Assembly: GCA_902602185.1 (NCBI GenBank)
Contig: CACKPV010000002.1
Coordinates: 62,001-126,000, forward strand
DNA from: an uncultured SAR86 cluster bacterium
GTDB taxonomy: Bacteria > Pseudomonadota > Gammaproteobacteria > Magnimaribacterales > D2472
DNA length: 64,000 nt
Direction of reading: 5' to 3'
Under the pieces are notes generated by a model that worked only from the letters and a program-made list of their open reading frames with translations, ran no database searches and was not told the DNA's origin. Shown here piece by piece: positions 54,927 to 64,000 of this stretch. The translations under genes and the position numbers were made by a program. The stretch's first letter is position 1. The number at the start of each line of letters is the position of its first letter.

Positions 54927-56200
54927 TGCAAATCTTAATCATTGGTTCTGGTGGGCGCGAACATGCTTTAGCATGGAAATGTGCTCAAGATATTAATGTT
55001 AAGAATGTTTATGTGGCACCTGGCAATGCTGGAACAGCATTAGAATGTAAAGTTAAAAATGTACCTATTGAGCCATCAAATCAACAACTACTCTTAGATT
55101 TTTGTAACACTCGGGGCATTGATCTAGTCATTATTGGTCCTGAAGCCCCTCTGGTTGAAGGTTTAGCAGACTTTTTAGGCGCTCAAGGGGTACCGACATT
55201 TGGTCCCTCACAACACGCAGCACAATTGGAAGGTTCCAAAACTTTTGCAAAAGAATTCTTTGCTAAATATCACATTCCTACCGCAGCATTTGTTACCTGT
55301 CATAATTTAGAATCTGCAAAACAATACTTAACCACCGCAAAGATGCCCATTGTGGTTAAGGCTGATGGGCTTGCAGCTGGTAAAGGTGTCATCATTTGTA
55401 ATAATTATGAGGAAGCTGAGGCTGCATGCGTGGATATTTTTGAAGCTCGAGCTTTTGGAGATGCCGGTAATAAGGTGGTGATTGAAGAATTTCTCACCGG
55501 AGAGGAAGCTAGTTTTATTGCAGTGGTCAGTGGCAATTCCATTATCCCCCTTGCTACCAGTCAAGATCATAAAGCTGTTGGTGACAACGATGAGGGATTG
55601 AATACTGGGGGCATGGGTGCTTATTCACCTGCGCCAATAATTACTGATTCCCTGCATCAAAAAGTTATGGAGCAAGTGATGCTTCCAACAATGACAGGTC
55701 TTATTAATGAAGGCGCCCCCTACCTAGGTTTTTTATATGCTGGTTTGATGATAGAAAATGGTCAAATAAAAGTATTGGAGTTTAATTGTCGTTTTGGGGA
55801 TCCAGAAACTCAACCAATCATGATGCGTTTGCAGTCGAGTCTTGTCGAGTTATGTCTTGCTGCAATCAATAATAAGTTAGACTCTCACCATATTTCATGG
55901 TCTCCGCAACATGCCTGTGGAGTTGTATTAGCTGCAAAAGGTTATCCTCAAGATTATCAAAAGGGCCATCCTGTAAAAATTGCGGACATTCAGAATCATG
56001 GAACTAAATTATTTCATGCAGGAACAACCGAGGAGAAAGGAATAATTAAAACCAATGGTGGTCGCGTTTTCTGTATGACCGCATTAGGAGAAAATTTAGC
56101 TACTGCGCGAAAAAATGCTTATAATGCCATCTCAACAGTGGACTTTGATGGTATGTTTTACCGCTCTGACATTGGCGCAAAAGGATTAAAGAATGATTAA
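54926..56200 (+). CDS. purD: phosphoribosylamine-glycine ligase
   Basis: ILIIGSGGREHALAWKCAQ; VVKADGLAAGKGVIIC; EFNCRFGDPETQPIMMRL. Confidence 0.97.
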   Translation: MQILIIGSGGREHALAWKCAQDINVKNVYVAPGNAGTALECKVKNVPIEPSNQQLLLDFCNTRGIDLVIIGPEAPLVEGLADFLGAQGVPTFGPSQHAAQLEGSKTFAKEFFAKYHIPTAAFVTCHNLESAKQYLTTAKMPIVVKADGLAAGKGVIICNNYEEAEAACVDIFEARAFGDAGNKVVIEEFLTGEEASFIAVVSGNSIIPLATSQDHKAVGDNDEGLNTGGMGAYSPAPIITDSLHQKVMEQVMLPTMTGLINEGAPYLGFLYAGLMIENGQIKVLEFNCRFGDPETQPIMMRLQSSLVELCLAAINNKLDSHHISWSPQHACGVVLAAKGYPQDYQKGHPVKIADIQNHGTKLFHAGTTEEKGIIKTNGGRVFCMTALGENLATARKNAYNAISTVDFDGMFYRSDIGAKGLKND

Positions 56201-56819
56201 CAACTTTATTAACGAATTAGATATAGCGCTCAAAACTCTTTCTTACAAAAAAGCTGGGACGCAACGAGGCTATCCTGCTGATCAAGAACAAAATGAGGAA
56301 GCTCTCACGGAATCTGAAAGAGCACTATCAGAATCTTTGATGCGCGTGAATCTAGCAGGAGAAGTTGCAGCTCAGGCACTCTATCGAGGACAAGCATGGG
56401 TATGCAAAGATAAAAAGATTAAAGAACATTTAATTCATGCTGGAGATGAGGAAACCGACCATTTGATTTGGTGTAAAAAAAGATTGGACGAACTGCAAGG
56501 AAAACCATCACTCTTGAATCCGGTATGGTACGCCGGCTCTTTTGCAATTGGAGCAATCTTTGGTGCAATGGGTGAAACCACCAGTCTGGGTTTTGTTGAA
56601 GAAACTGAAAAACAAGTGGTCAAACATCTTCAACGACATCTTGATCGAGTTTCTCCCAAAGATAAAGAGACCATTGAGATCTTAAAAACCATGCAAGCTG
56701 ATGAAGATTTGCATGCCAATCAAGCTGCAGATTCAGGTGCTGAAGACTTACAAAGTCCTACAAAAAAAATTATGGAAGTCACTGCAAAAGTAATGACTTC
56801 AACCAGCGCTCATATCTAA
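56193..56819 (+). CDS. coq7: 2-polyprenyl-3-methyl-6-methoxy-1,4-benzoquinone monooxygenase (Coq7)
   Basis: MRVNLAGEVAAQALYRGQ; HAGDEETDHLIWCKKRLDEL; MQADEDLHANQAADSGA di-iron residues. Confidence 0.94.
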   Translation: MINNFINELDIALKTLSYKKAGTQRGYPADQEQNEEALTESERALSESLMRVNLAGEVAAQALYRGQAWVCKDKKIKEHLIHAGDEETDHLIWCKKRLDELQGKPSLLNPVWYAGSFAIGAIFGAMGETTSLGFVEETEKQVVKHLQRHLDRVSPKDKETIEILKTMQADEDLHANQAADSGAEDLQSPTKKIMEVTAKVMTSTSAHI

Positions 56820-57988
56820 GTCTTTTCGTCCTGTCTTTCCCAGACGACTTTAACACCTTCTTGATGATAGTGTTTTGCTTCTTCCATTAACTTATCGAAC
56901 TCTGTTTTCGATGAATATACAGTGATAATCAGAGCATTAGGCTTATTTTCAGTAATCCGCAACACCCTTCCCATTCTTTGCACGCGCTGTCTTTTACTGG
57001 AAGACGCACTGAGAATTAGAGCCCCATCTGCTTGAGGCATATCAAAACCCTCATCTAGTGCCGTACATGTTACCAAAACATTTAATTCTAGACTTTTAAA
57101 TTTATCTAAATTTTCAGCACGCTCTTGGTTATCCAAGTCCGTATTATAAAGAGCAGATCGAAATCCTTTTTTATTAATAATGTCATTGAAAGCATTAGCC
57201 TGTTTTTTATTTTCCGTAAATACAATCCAACTTTCGCGCTGGAATTGTTGGATTAGTTCCACTCCATAAGGAATTCTATTTTTTGAGTTTTTAATCAGTC
57301 GAGCACGATTAAAAATTGCCATCTTGAAAAGATAATCATCCATGTTTCGACCCCCAATAATGGCTGCTCGTCTTTGAATGGATTTAGTAAATTTTTCGTA
57401 CTGTTTTTCTTCTGATTGTAACAACGGAGCATACGCATACAATAATCCAAAATTTACAATAACCTTGTCATCACGCGCATCAATATAATCGTATTCAAAA
57501 ATAATATCTCCAAGAATCTTTTGGATGATTACATAAAAGTTGTCGTCATAATCTCGTTCCGGAGTTGCCGATAAGCCTAATGTGGCATCCCATGAATTGG
57601 TGAGTAGTGCTCCACGTTTTTCTGTCCCAATTTTGTGACATTCATCTACGATTAAAAAAGTATTATCCGCAGAAATGCTTTCAATAATATTTTTGAGAGA
57701 ATCAATGGTTGAGATACAAACTTGGGATATTTCTGACAATTGCTCTCCACCACCGTTAATACTGAGATCAACTTCCAGCAATGCTTCAATGCTCTCTTGC
57801 CATTGATCAAGTAAAGCAATGGAGGGGACAACAATGAGAATATTTTTTGTAGGATATTCTTGAAGAAATTCTTTAATGCAGTGAATGGCAAAAAAGGTTT
57901 TACCACCTCCGGTAACAACTTTGATAATACCTTGTTTTCTTTGCCACCATAAAGGGAACGCTTCTGCTTGCCACTCCCTAAGTTGCAT
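56816..57988 (-). CDS. compact XPB/Ssl2-like SF2 DEAD/DEAH-box helicase
   Basis: MQLREWQAEAFPLWWQRKQGIIKVVTGGGKTFFA (Q/I), LIVDECHKIG (II), LGLSATPERD (III), VTCTALDEGFDMP (V), QRVQRMGRVLR (VI). Confidence 0.9.
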   Translation of the reverse strand: MQLREWQAEAFPLWWQRKQGIIKVVTGGGKTFFAIHCIKEFLQEYPTKNILIVVPSIALLDQWQESIEALLEVDLSINGGGEQLSEISQVCISTIDSLKNIIESISADNTFLIVDECHKIGTEKRGALLTNSWDATLGLSATPERDYDDNFYVIIQKILGDIIFEYDYIDARDDKVIVNFGLLYAYAPLLQSEEKQYEKFTKSIQRRAAIIGGRNMDDYLFKMAIFNRARLIKNSKNRIPYGVELIQQFQRESWIVFTENKKQANAFNDIINKKGFRSALYNTDLDNQERAENLDKFKSLELNVLVTCTALDEGFDMPQADGALILSASSSKRQRVQRMGRVLRITENKPNALIITVYSSKTEFDKLMEEAKHYHQEGVKVVWERQDEKT

Positions 57989-58733
57989 GAAAACTTCCTC
58001 GCATCAAGCTTTCACCAATCAAAAAATTATTGATTCCTTTGCTGGCAAGGTAATGCATATCATCTAAAGTTTTAATACCTGACTCTGCAACAAAGATATT
58101 ATTTGTGGAGCAAGCGGCTTTGAGGTTTACAGAGTTTTCTAAATCTACAGTAAACGTCCTCAAGTCACGGTTATTAACGCCAATAATAGCTTTGGAAAAC
58201 TGTTCTGCCCGTTTCAGTTCCTCGATCGTGTGTACTTCAATAATATAATCTAACTTTAAAAGCTCTGCCAACTGTGAAAATTCTTGAAGTTGACTATCAT
58301 CCAAGATGCTTGCAATTAACAGAATACAATCCGCACCCATTGCTTTGGATGCATAGATCTGATAACTGTCAATAATAAAATCTTTGCGTAAAATGGGTAA
58401 ATCAACTGCGGTTTTAACCTGTTGCAAGTCTTCAGGTGAGCCTTGAAAGAAATCTTCTTCGGTTAACACCGAAATAGCTGCAGCACCAAAGTTAAGATAA
58501 TCTTTGGCAATCTGCACGGGTTGAAAATCTGCACATATTACTCCGGCACTGGGTGATGCTTTTTTGATTTCAGCAATAATTGCTATATCAGTATCTCGCA
58601 GGGCTTGAGCAAAACGGCTTTCAGTGTAGGGAGGCACTCCCAATGTCTTTTGCAGTTCAGACAGGGATACGTGCTGTTTCTGCTTCAGGAGTTTTTCTTG
58701 AGTCTTGCTTACGATGTCATTCAGAATGGTCAT
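57978..58733 (-). CDS. trpC: indole-3-glycerol-phosphate synthase
   Basis: IIAEIKKASPSAGVI; ILRKDFIIDSYQIYASKAMGADCILLI; IIGVNNRDLRTF. Confidence 0.96.
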   Translation of the reverse strand: MTILNDIVSKTQEKLLKQKQHVSLSELQKTLGVPPYTESRFAQALRDTDIAIIAEIKKASPSAGVICADFQPVQIAKDYLNFGAAAISVLTEEDFFQGSPEDLQQVKTAVDLPILRKDFIIDSYQIYASKAMGADCILLIASILDDSQLQEFSQLAELLKLDYIIEVHTIEELKRAEQFSKAIIGVNNRDLRTFTVDLENSVNLKAACSTNNIFVAESGIKTLDDMHYLASKGINNFLIGESLMRGSFHAT

Positions 58734-59746
58734 AAGGTATTTGTTAAAGTAACATATTTCTCGAGTGTCTCAGAGGCTTTCCCTGAGTTCATGAGATACA
58801 GAGCTAATTCAACACCGTCTGCAATCGTATTAACTTTGCCAGCTAAATACAGTCCGGCACCTGCATTTAAAGCAATCATATTCTGCACTGCAGATTCAGT
58901 CCCACTAAATGCTTCCTGAACGAGTTGACTGCTTCGGAGGGGGGACTCGGCATAAATATCCTCTAATGTTCCCAAGGTTAGTCCATAATCTTGTGGATGA
59001 ATTTCATATTGGATTATTTCACCATCACGTAATTCACTTATCTGTGTGGATGCAGTTATGCTAATTTCATCAACTCCATCAGCACCATGTACAACCAAAA
59101 CATGTTCCATATCCAGAGCTTTGGCAACTTTGGCAAAAACCTGGACTAAATTTTTAGCATATACCCCGATAATTTGCCTGCGAGCACTGCACGGATTTGT
59201 ATGCGGACCTAACAGGTTAAAAATAGTCTTTTGTTTAATTAGCTGTCGAGCTGCCATTACATGACGCATAGACTGATGATGCAGGGGAGCAAACAAAAAA
59301 ATAAAACCAACCTTGTCTATTATTTGCGAAAGCTTATCTCTGTCATGATCAATAGAGGCTCCGCACTCTATGAGAAAATCAGCACTCCCTGATTTACTCG
59401 AAACAGCCTTGTTGCCATGTTTCGTGACCTGCGCACCTCCGGCTGCAGCAACAATTGCAGATGCAGTTGAGCAATTAAAAGTATAAATACCTGTACCTCC
59501 GGTTCCACAAGTATCAATATGGGATCCATCACCAAGATCAAACTTTAATGCACGATCTCGCATGACTTGTGCCGCAACGGTAATTTCAGCCAACGAGGGT
59601 CCTTTGGCATTCATGGCAAGTAAAAATTGTTGAATTTGCTCATCATGTAAATCTCCAGACATAATGGCTTCAAAAATCCCGAACATTTCTTGATGGCTCA
59701 AATCTGATTGGGCTTCCAACTGCGCAATAATGTCTTCAATCTTCAT
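58730..59746 (-). CDS. trpD: anthranilate phosphoribosyltransferase
   Basis: DTCGTGGTGIYTFNCSTASAIVAAAGGAQVTKHGNKAVSSKSGSADFLIECG; FNLLGPHTNPC. Confidence 0.97.
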   Translation of the reverse strand: MKIEDIIAQLEAQSDLSHQEMFGIFEAIMSGDLHDEQIQQFLLAMNAKGPSLAEITVAAQVMRDRALKFDLGDGSHIDTCGTGGTGIYTFNCSTASAIVAAAGGAQVTKHGNKAVSSKSGSADFLIECGASIDHDRDKLSQIIDKVGFIFLFAPLHHQSMRHVMAARQLIKQKTIFNLLGPHTNPCSARRQIIGVYAKNLVQVFAKVAKALDMEHVLVVHGADGVDEISITASTQISELRDGEIIQYEIHPQDYGLTLGTLEDIYAESPLRSSQLVQEAFSGTESAVQNMIALNAGAGLYLAGKVNTIADGVELALYLMNSGKASETLEKYVTLTNTL

Positions 59747-61764
59747 AATGCTAAAAAATTCTTAATGATCTGTTTACCATAGTCGGTTTCAATTGATTCA
59801 GGATGGAATTGGACTCCGTAAATAGGGCGCGATTTATGCTGCAATCCCATAATCACATTGGCATCATCTTCCAGTGTTGCAGTGATGAGTAGTTCCTCGG
59901 GTAAAGAATCTTTTGCAACAACTAAACTGTGATAACGCACCACTTTGCAGGGGGATGCTATGTGTTCAAAAATCTGAGCACCATCATGTTGAATACTTGA
60001 GATTTTGCCATGATATATGCTTGGGGCTTTGACTACTTGCCCCCCAAAAGCTGAACCTATTGCCTGATGACCTAAACATACACCCAACACTGGGACGGTA
60101 CTTGCAAGAATCAATGCCTCTGAAATTCCTGCCTCTTTGGGAGTACAGGGTCCAGGAGAGATGATAATTTTTTCGGGCTGCAAGTCTAGTGCATCCCTAA
60201 CATCAATGTCATCGTTTCTTCTAACCTCAACTTCTGCTCCACAATCTCCAACATAGTGCACAAGGTTGTAGGTAAAACTATCATAGTTATCAATGACTAA
60301 AATCATGGGATCATCTCCAAAGCATCTAAAAAAGACTTTTGCTTTCTGTTTACACTCTTGCCATTCATTTTCAGGAATTGAATCTGCTACCACTCCAGCA
60401 CCGGCACCAACATGCATAATTCCATCTTTAATTACAGCCGTGCGAATGGCAATAGCAGTATCAATATTGCCGTTCCAACCAATGTGTCCAATAGCTCCTC
60501 CATAAATGCCCCGAGTGCCTGGTTCTAACTCATGAATAATTTCCATGGCACGAATCTTTGGTGCTCCTGATAGAGTCCCAGCCGGCAATGCGGCTTTAAT
60601 CGCATCTATAAAATCAAAATCTTCTTTGATTTCTCCAACAACATTAGAGACGATGTGCATGACATGAGAATATTTTTCAATCACCATCTTTTCGGTAACT
60701 TCAACCGAACCAAACTTTGCTACTCTTCCCACATCGTTGCGCCCAAGATCAATCAACATGAGGTGCTCAGCTATCTCTTTGGGATCGTTTAAGAGCTCTT
60801 CCATATTCTCTGCATCTTCTTCAGGATTATTACCCCGCTTTCTCGTGCCAGCAATCGGCCGCAAAGTAATTTGTCCATCCTCAAGTCGCACCAGAATTTC
60901 TGGAGAGGCCCCTACTACACTACAAATATCCAATTCTAGAAAATACATATAAGGTGAAGGATTGAGAGTCCTAATTGCCTGATATAAAAGGAAAGGATCT
61001 TTCTCAAAATCTGTATAAAAATCTTGTGCCAAAACAACTTGCATTACATCGCCCTCTGTAATGTAGTCTTTAACTGTCTCCACATCCTGGAGAAAGTCTA
61101 CTTTAGGAGTATTTGAGGTGAAAGTCATATTACCTGATACTGTTTGGAGTTGTAATCTTTCTTTTTGCTCATGATGCAACAGACTTTCGATTGCATCTAA
61201 TTGAGATTGAGCTTCCTCAAACGACATTATTTCAGGATTACAATTCACAATCATTTGAATGGTCTGGTTGAGATTATCAAAGACAACCAGTTCTTCAGCC
61301 TTCACTAAGAGCACATCGGGCAAATGCTCCTGGAATTTAGCGACTTTATGCTCCAGTTGCGCAATTTTACTTTCTGCATACTTCGCACTTTCATATGCAA
61401 AAAATCCAACATAGCCCCCAAAAAACCTTGGTAAATTTGGCAGGGTCGGAGCCTTATATAAATTAATGTGCTCACGGATTACTCCCAATGGATCATCACT
61501 TGTCATCTCTTGCTGCCCTTCGTCATTGGTAATGGTGATAGTGTCATCAAACACTTCAATTGTATCGGTACAATTAAATCCAAGAATAGAAAATTGAGCC
61601 CAACGCTCACCGCCCTCGACCGATTCCAATAAAAAATTATTGTGTTGTCCCCGCAATTTCTCAAATAATGTAATTGGATCTTCATCAACCATTTCCACCG
61701 GACGCACCACCGGAATAATGTTGAATCCAGCTGCCTGATATTCTAAAAATTCTGTCTTCTTCAT
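59743..61764 (-). CDS. trpEG: anthranilate synthase, component I-component II fused ORF (TrpE-TrpG)
   Basis: TrpE (RPIAGTRKRG, LIDLGRNDVGRV, AGTLSGAPKIRAMEII) runs in frame into TrpG starting MILVIDNYDSFTYNLVHY; GVCLGHQAIG; HPESIETDYG. The fusion depends on a T6 run (see findings). Confidence 0.9.
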   Translation of the reverse strand: MKKTEFLEYQAAGFNIIPVVRPVEMVDEDPITLFEKLRGQHNNFLLESVEGGERWAQFSILGFNCTDTIEVFDDTITITNDEGQQEMTSDDPLGVIREHINLYKAPTLPNLPRFFGGYVGFFAYESAKYAESKIAQLEHKVAKFQEHLPDVLLVKAEELVVFDNLNQTIQMIVNCNPEIMSFEEAQSQLDAIESLLHHEQKERLQLQTVSGNMTFTSNTPKVDFLQDVETVKDYITEGDVMQVVLAQDFYTDFEKDPFLLYQAIRTLNPSPYMYFLELDICSVVGASPEILVRLEDGQITLRPIAGTRKRGNNPEEDAENMEELLNDPKEIAEHLMLIDLGRNDVGRVAKFGSVEVTEKMVIEKYSHVMHIVSNVVGEIKEDFDFIDAIKAALPAGTLSGAPKIRAMEIIHELEPGTRGIYGGAIGHIGWNGNIDTAIAIRTAVIKDGIMHVGAGAGVVADSIPENEWQECKQKAKVFFRCFGDDPMILVIDNYDSFTYNLVHYVGDCGAEVEVRRNDDIDVRDALDLQPEKIIISPGPCTPKEAGISEALILASTVPVLGVCLGHQAIGSAFGGQVVKAPSIYHGKISSIQHDGAQIFEHIASPCKVVRYHSLVVAKDSLPEELLITATLEDDANVIMGLQHKSRPIYGVQFHPESIETDYGKQIIKNFLAL

Positions 61765-62201
61765 TTTTTAATATTTCTTACATCGATAACATCACCCACG
61801 CGGATATTATTTTTGCTAAACCATCCCTGATTTACTTCCAAAGCATACTGGGCAGCCCGTTTCGAACACACCGATCTTCTTTGATATGGTTGCAAATCAT
61901 AAATATTAAAGATTTTTCCTCGACGATCGACAAATGCAATGCTCAATGGGATTCCAGTATTTTTCATCCACATACATTGCACTGTATGATCCTGCCACAC
62001 AAACCACATCCCTGCATTCTCCGGCAAGCTTTGTCGGTACATCAAACCCTGTTGCCGAGTAAAGTTATTATCGGCAATTTCTATACGATCTAAATATTGA
62101 TTCAAATCTATTTTTTCAGCTGCAAAAATAGGAGTAAGCAGCCAAAAAATACTTAAACTACTAAGCAGTCTTTTCACGAAATTGGGAAATCGTCTCTGCA
62201 T
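61761..62201 (-). CDS. DUF192 family secreted protein
   Basis: [40 protein letters not shown]. Start trimmed to [22 protein letters not shown] (signal peptide) at 62201. Confidence 0.82.
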   Translation of the reverse strand: MQRRFPNFVKRLLSSLSIFWLLTPIFAAEKIDLNQYLDRIEIADNNFTRQQGLMYRQSLPENAGMWFVWQDHTVQCMWMKNTGIPLSIAFVDRRGKIFNIYDLQPYQRRSVCSKRAAQYALEVNQGWFSKNNIRVGDVIDVRNIKK

Positions 62202-62832
62202 AATTTTCGCTATTAAAAATTGCCGAACCTGCCACAAAAGTATCAGCACCAGCTTGAGCTGCTGCTGCAATAGTGTCTTTATTGATTCCCCCATCGACCT
62301 CCAAACGGATCGATCTACCACTTTGGTCAATTAGGCTTCTGACCGCAGCAATCTTTTCCAGTGAACTATGGATAAAGGACTGTCCACCAAAACCTGGATT
62401 GACACTCATAATGAGAACTAAGTCGATGTCCTCCAGCACACTGTCCAAAACATTTACATTTGTTGCCGGATTTAAAACCAAGCCAACCTGACAACCAGCA
62501 TCCTTAATTGCATGAATGGAACGGTGGACATGATTCGAGGCTTCAGGATGGAAACTTATTAACGATGCCCCAGCTGTGGCAAAATCTGCTGCCAATGCAT
62601 CCACCGGCTCAATCATTAAATGCACATCGATGAAAGCCTCTATGCCATGCTCACGCAAACTTTTACATACCATCGGTCCAATTGTCAGATTAGGGACATA
62701 GTGATTATCCATCACATCAAAGTGAACCCAATCAGCACCAGCCTCAAGTACATGCTCGACTTCTTCACCTAATCTTGCAAAATCAGCAGAAAGAATAGAT
62801 GGGGCAATTATTATCTCACTCATGGTGCTCAT
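62161..62832 (-). CDS. rpe: ribulose-phosphate 3-epimerase
   Basis: [64 protein letters not shown] 62823 is an alternative start. Confidence 0.97.
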   Translation of the reverse strand: MSTMSEIIIAPSILSADFARLGEEVEHVLEAGADWVHFDVMDNHYVPNLTIGPMVCKSLREHGIEAFIDVHLMIEPVDALAADFATAGASLISFHPEASNHVHRSIHAIKDAGCQVGLVLNPATNVNVLDSVLEDIDLVLIMSVNPGFGGQSFIHSSLEKIAAVRSLIDQSGRSIRLEVDGGINKDTIAAAAQAGADTFVAGSAIFNSENYAETISQFREKTA

Positions 62833-63520
62833 TTTCTTCTTTTAGCATCTGATTGGCAAGTGAAAGTCTTTCTTGTGTCCCGACATCAATCCATAATGCA
62901 GTTGATTCTTCTCCTGTTACTTGACCGCTTTCAATGAGTTTTACTAAGACAGTATCCCAAATATTAAAATATGCATTTTCAAAAGTACTTTGTTTAAAAA
63001 TTATTGGGTTGATTATCGAGATGCCTGACCATGTCAAATTATTGGAATCACTTTTAACCAAAACTCTGTCTTTTTTGATAGAAAAATCACCATTAGAATT
63101 ATGATCGGGATTGGGAACACCTACTAAATGGGCTGCAGGAACATTTTTGGGAAGGTCAGCTAAATTTATTTTATGGACAATATCAGAATTCATTAATAGA
63201 AATGGTTGATCCTCAAAAAAAGGAAGCGCATTTAAAATTGCACCTCCTGTTCCTAAGGGTACTTTTTCTTTTGAAAATGTTATTTTTTCATTGGGGAAAG
63301 TAGCTCTGACATGATCGACTATTTGAGAACCTAAATACGAAACATTAATAACAATTTCTGAAAAAATAAACCTGTCTCCTGAACATTCAATGTTAAGCAA
63401 AGAATTAATATTTCTTTCAATAAGAGATTGGTTATGAACATAAAGCAAAGGTTTAGGAGTTGTATCAGTCAATGGAGCAAGCCTTCGACCATACCCTGCT
63501 GCTAATATCATTGCTTTCAT
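62816..63520 (-). CDS. murU: N-acetylmuramate alpha-1-phosphate uridylyltransferase (MurU)
   Basis: [53 protein letters not shown]; directly after an AmgK-like kinase. Confidence 0.87.
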   Translation of the reverse strand: MKAMILAAGYGRRLAPLTDTTPKPLLYVHNQSLIERNINSLLNIECSGDRFIFSEIVINVSYLGSQIVDHVRATFPNEKITFSKEKVPLGTGGAILNALPFFEDQPFLLMNSDIVHKINLADLPKNVPAAHLVGVPNPDHNSNGDFSIKKDRVLVKSDSNNLTWSGISIINPIIFKQSTFENAYFNIWDTVLVKLIESGQVTGEESTALWIDVGTQERLSLANQMLKEENEHHE

Positions 63521-63999
63521 TAAAGTATTGCCTCTAACTTCTTGTTAAGAAGGTTAAAAACCTCAATTCTCAGAAAATCCTTGAGTTCTTGATGGTTATC
63601 TGGAATTATCACTATTAAATTATTTAGAATTAATGGTAAGTCTGGCAGTCTAAAAGTTCTACCATTCTGTCGGTATAAATTACTTAGTGTTCCTAGTATT
63701 CTTAAATTTCTCTGAATACCTCCCCAGATTGCATATTCATAAATAGTTTCTTGATCTTCAATTCCTGCAAAATCCCATTCAGCAAGAGTTCTATTTATTT
63801 CACTATCATCATCAAAACACTTCAAAATATCAAAGGTAAGATTAAAATTGTAGTGATCAATGTATAATCCTGCCAAATCAATTCCTGCTGGACCCTTGCA
63901 AGTGTCTTGAAAGTCTATTATTCCAACAAAGTCGAGATCATCTGGTCGATGCATTAAATTTCTAACTTCAAAATCTTGATGGCAATTTACCCAGGGTTG
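63520..63999 (-). CDS. amgK: aminoglycoside phosphotransferase-like sugar kinase AmgK (N-terminus outside window)
   Basis: Frame stays open to the edge: QPWVNCHQDFEVRNLMHRPDDLDFVGIIDFQDTCKGPAGIDLAGLY, i.e. HQDFxxRN(L) catalytic loop plus IIDFQD metal-binding motif. ORF-track start 63954 is internal. Confidence 0.87.
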   Translation of the reverse strand, partial: QPWVNCHQDFEVRNLMHRPDDLDFVGIIDFQDTCKGPAGIDLAGLYIDHYNFNLTFDILKCFDDDSEINRTLAEWDFAGIEDQETIYEYAIWGGIQRNLRILGTLSNLYRQNGRTFRLPDLPLILNNLIVIIPDNHQELKDFLRIEVFNLLNKKLEAIL

Positions 64000-64000
64000 A

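Noticed and set aside
1-64000. CRISPR arrays, IS elements, rRNA, toxin-antitoxin or phage modules
   Set aside because: No regularly spaced repeats, transposase/integrase motifs or rRNA-like sequence noticed; nearly all ORFs map to housekeeping families.

Overview
The window is a dense chromosomal housekeeping region from an AT-rich, streamlined gammaproteobacterium. A SAR86-like marine lineage is only an inference from gene content and compactness. About 54 protein genes and one tRNA gene are supported. They cover cell-envelope biogenesis (bamD, lptE, dacC, mltB, rodA, mrdA, a tolC-like gene, murU/amgK, mpl), replication and transcription (parC, parE, dnaG, rpoD, rho, holA, fis), translation and RNA modification (leuS, rluD, rsmD, rlmH, rsfS, rsmE), heme (hemB, hemC, hemD), tryptophan (trpEG, trpD, trpC), purine (purH, purD), biotin carboxylase (accB, accC), one RND efflux pump with a divergent TetR regulator, and a few orphan ORFs. 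I saw no phage, transposon, CRISPR array, rRNA or obvious defence island, and nothing I can call a new multi-gene system. The points most worth checking are: (1) a TrpE-TrpG fusion that depends on one extra T in a T6 run, with the unfused frame ending in an ATGA overlap with a trpG start that keeps its own Shine-Dalgarno; (2) seven of eight convergent gene pairs with interlocked or abutting stop codons; (3) a LysM motif embedded inside an MltB-type lytic transglycosylase; (4) a two-site palindromic operator between the efflux genes and tetR; (5) an orphan membrane/surface gene cluster facing a tRNA 3' end; and (6) a divergent HemC.
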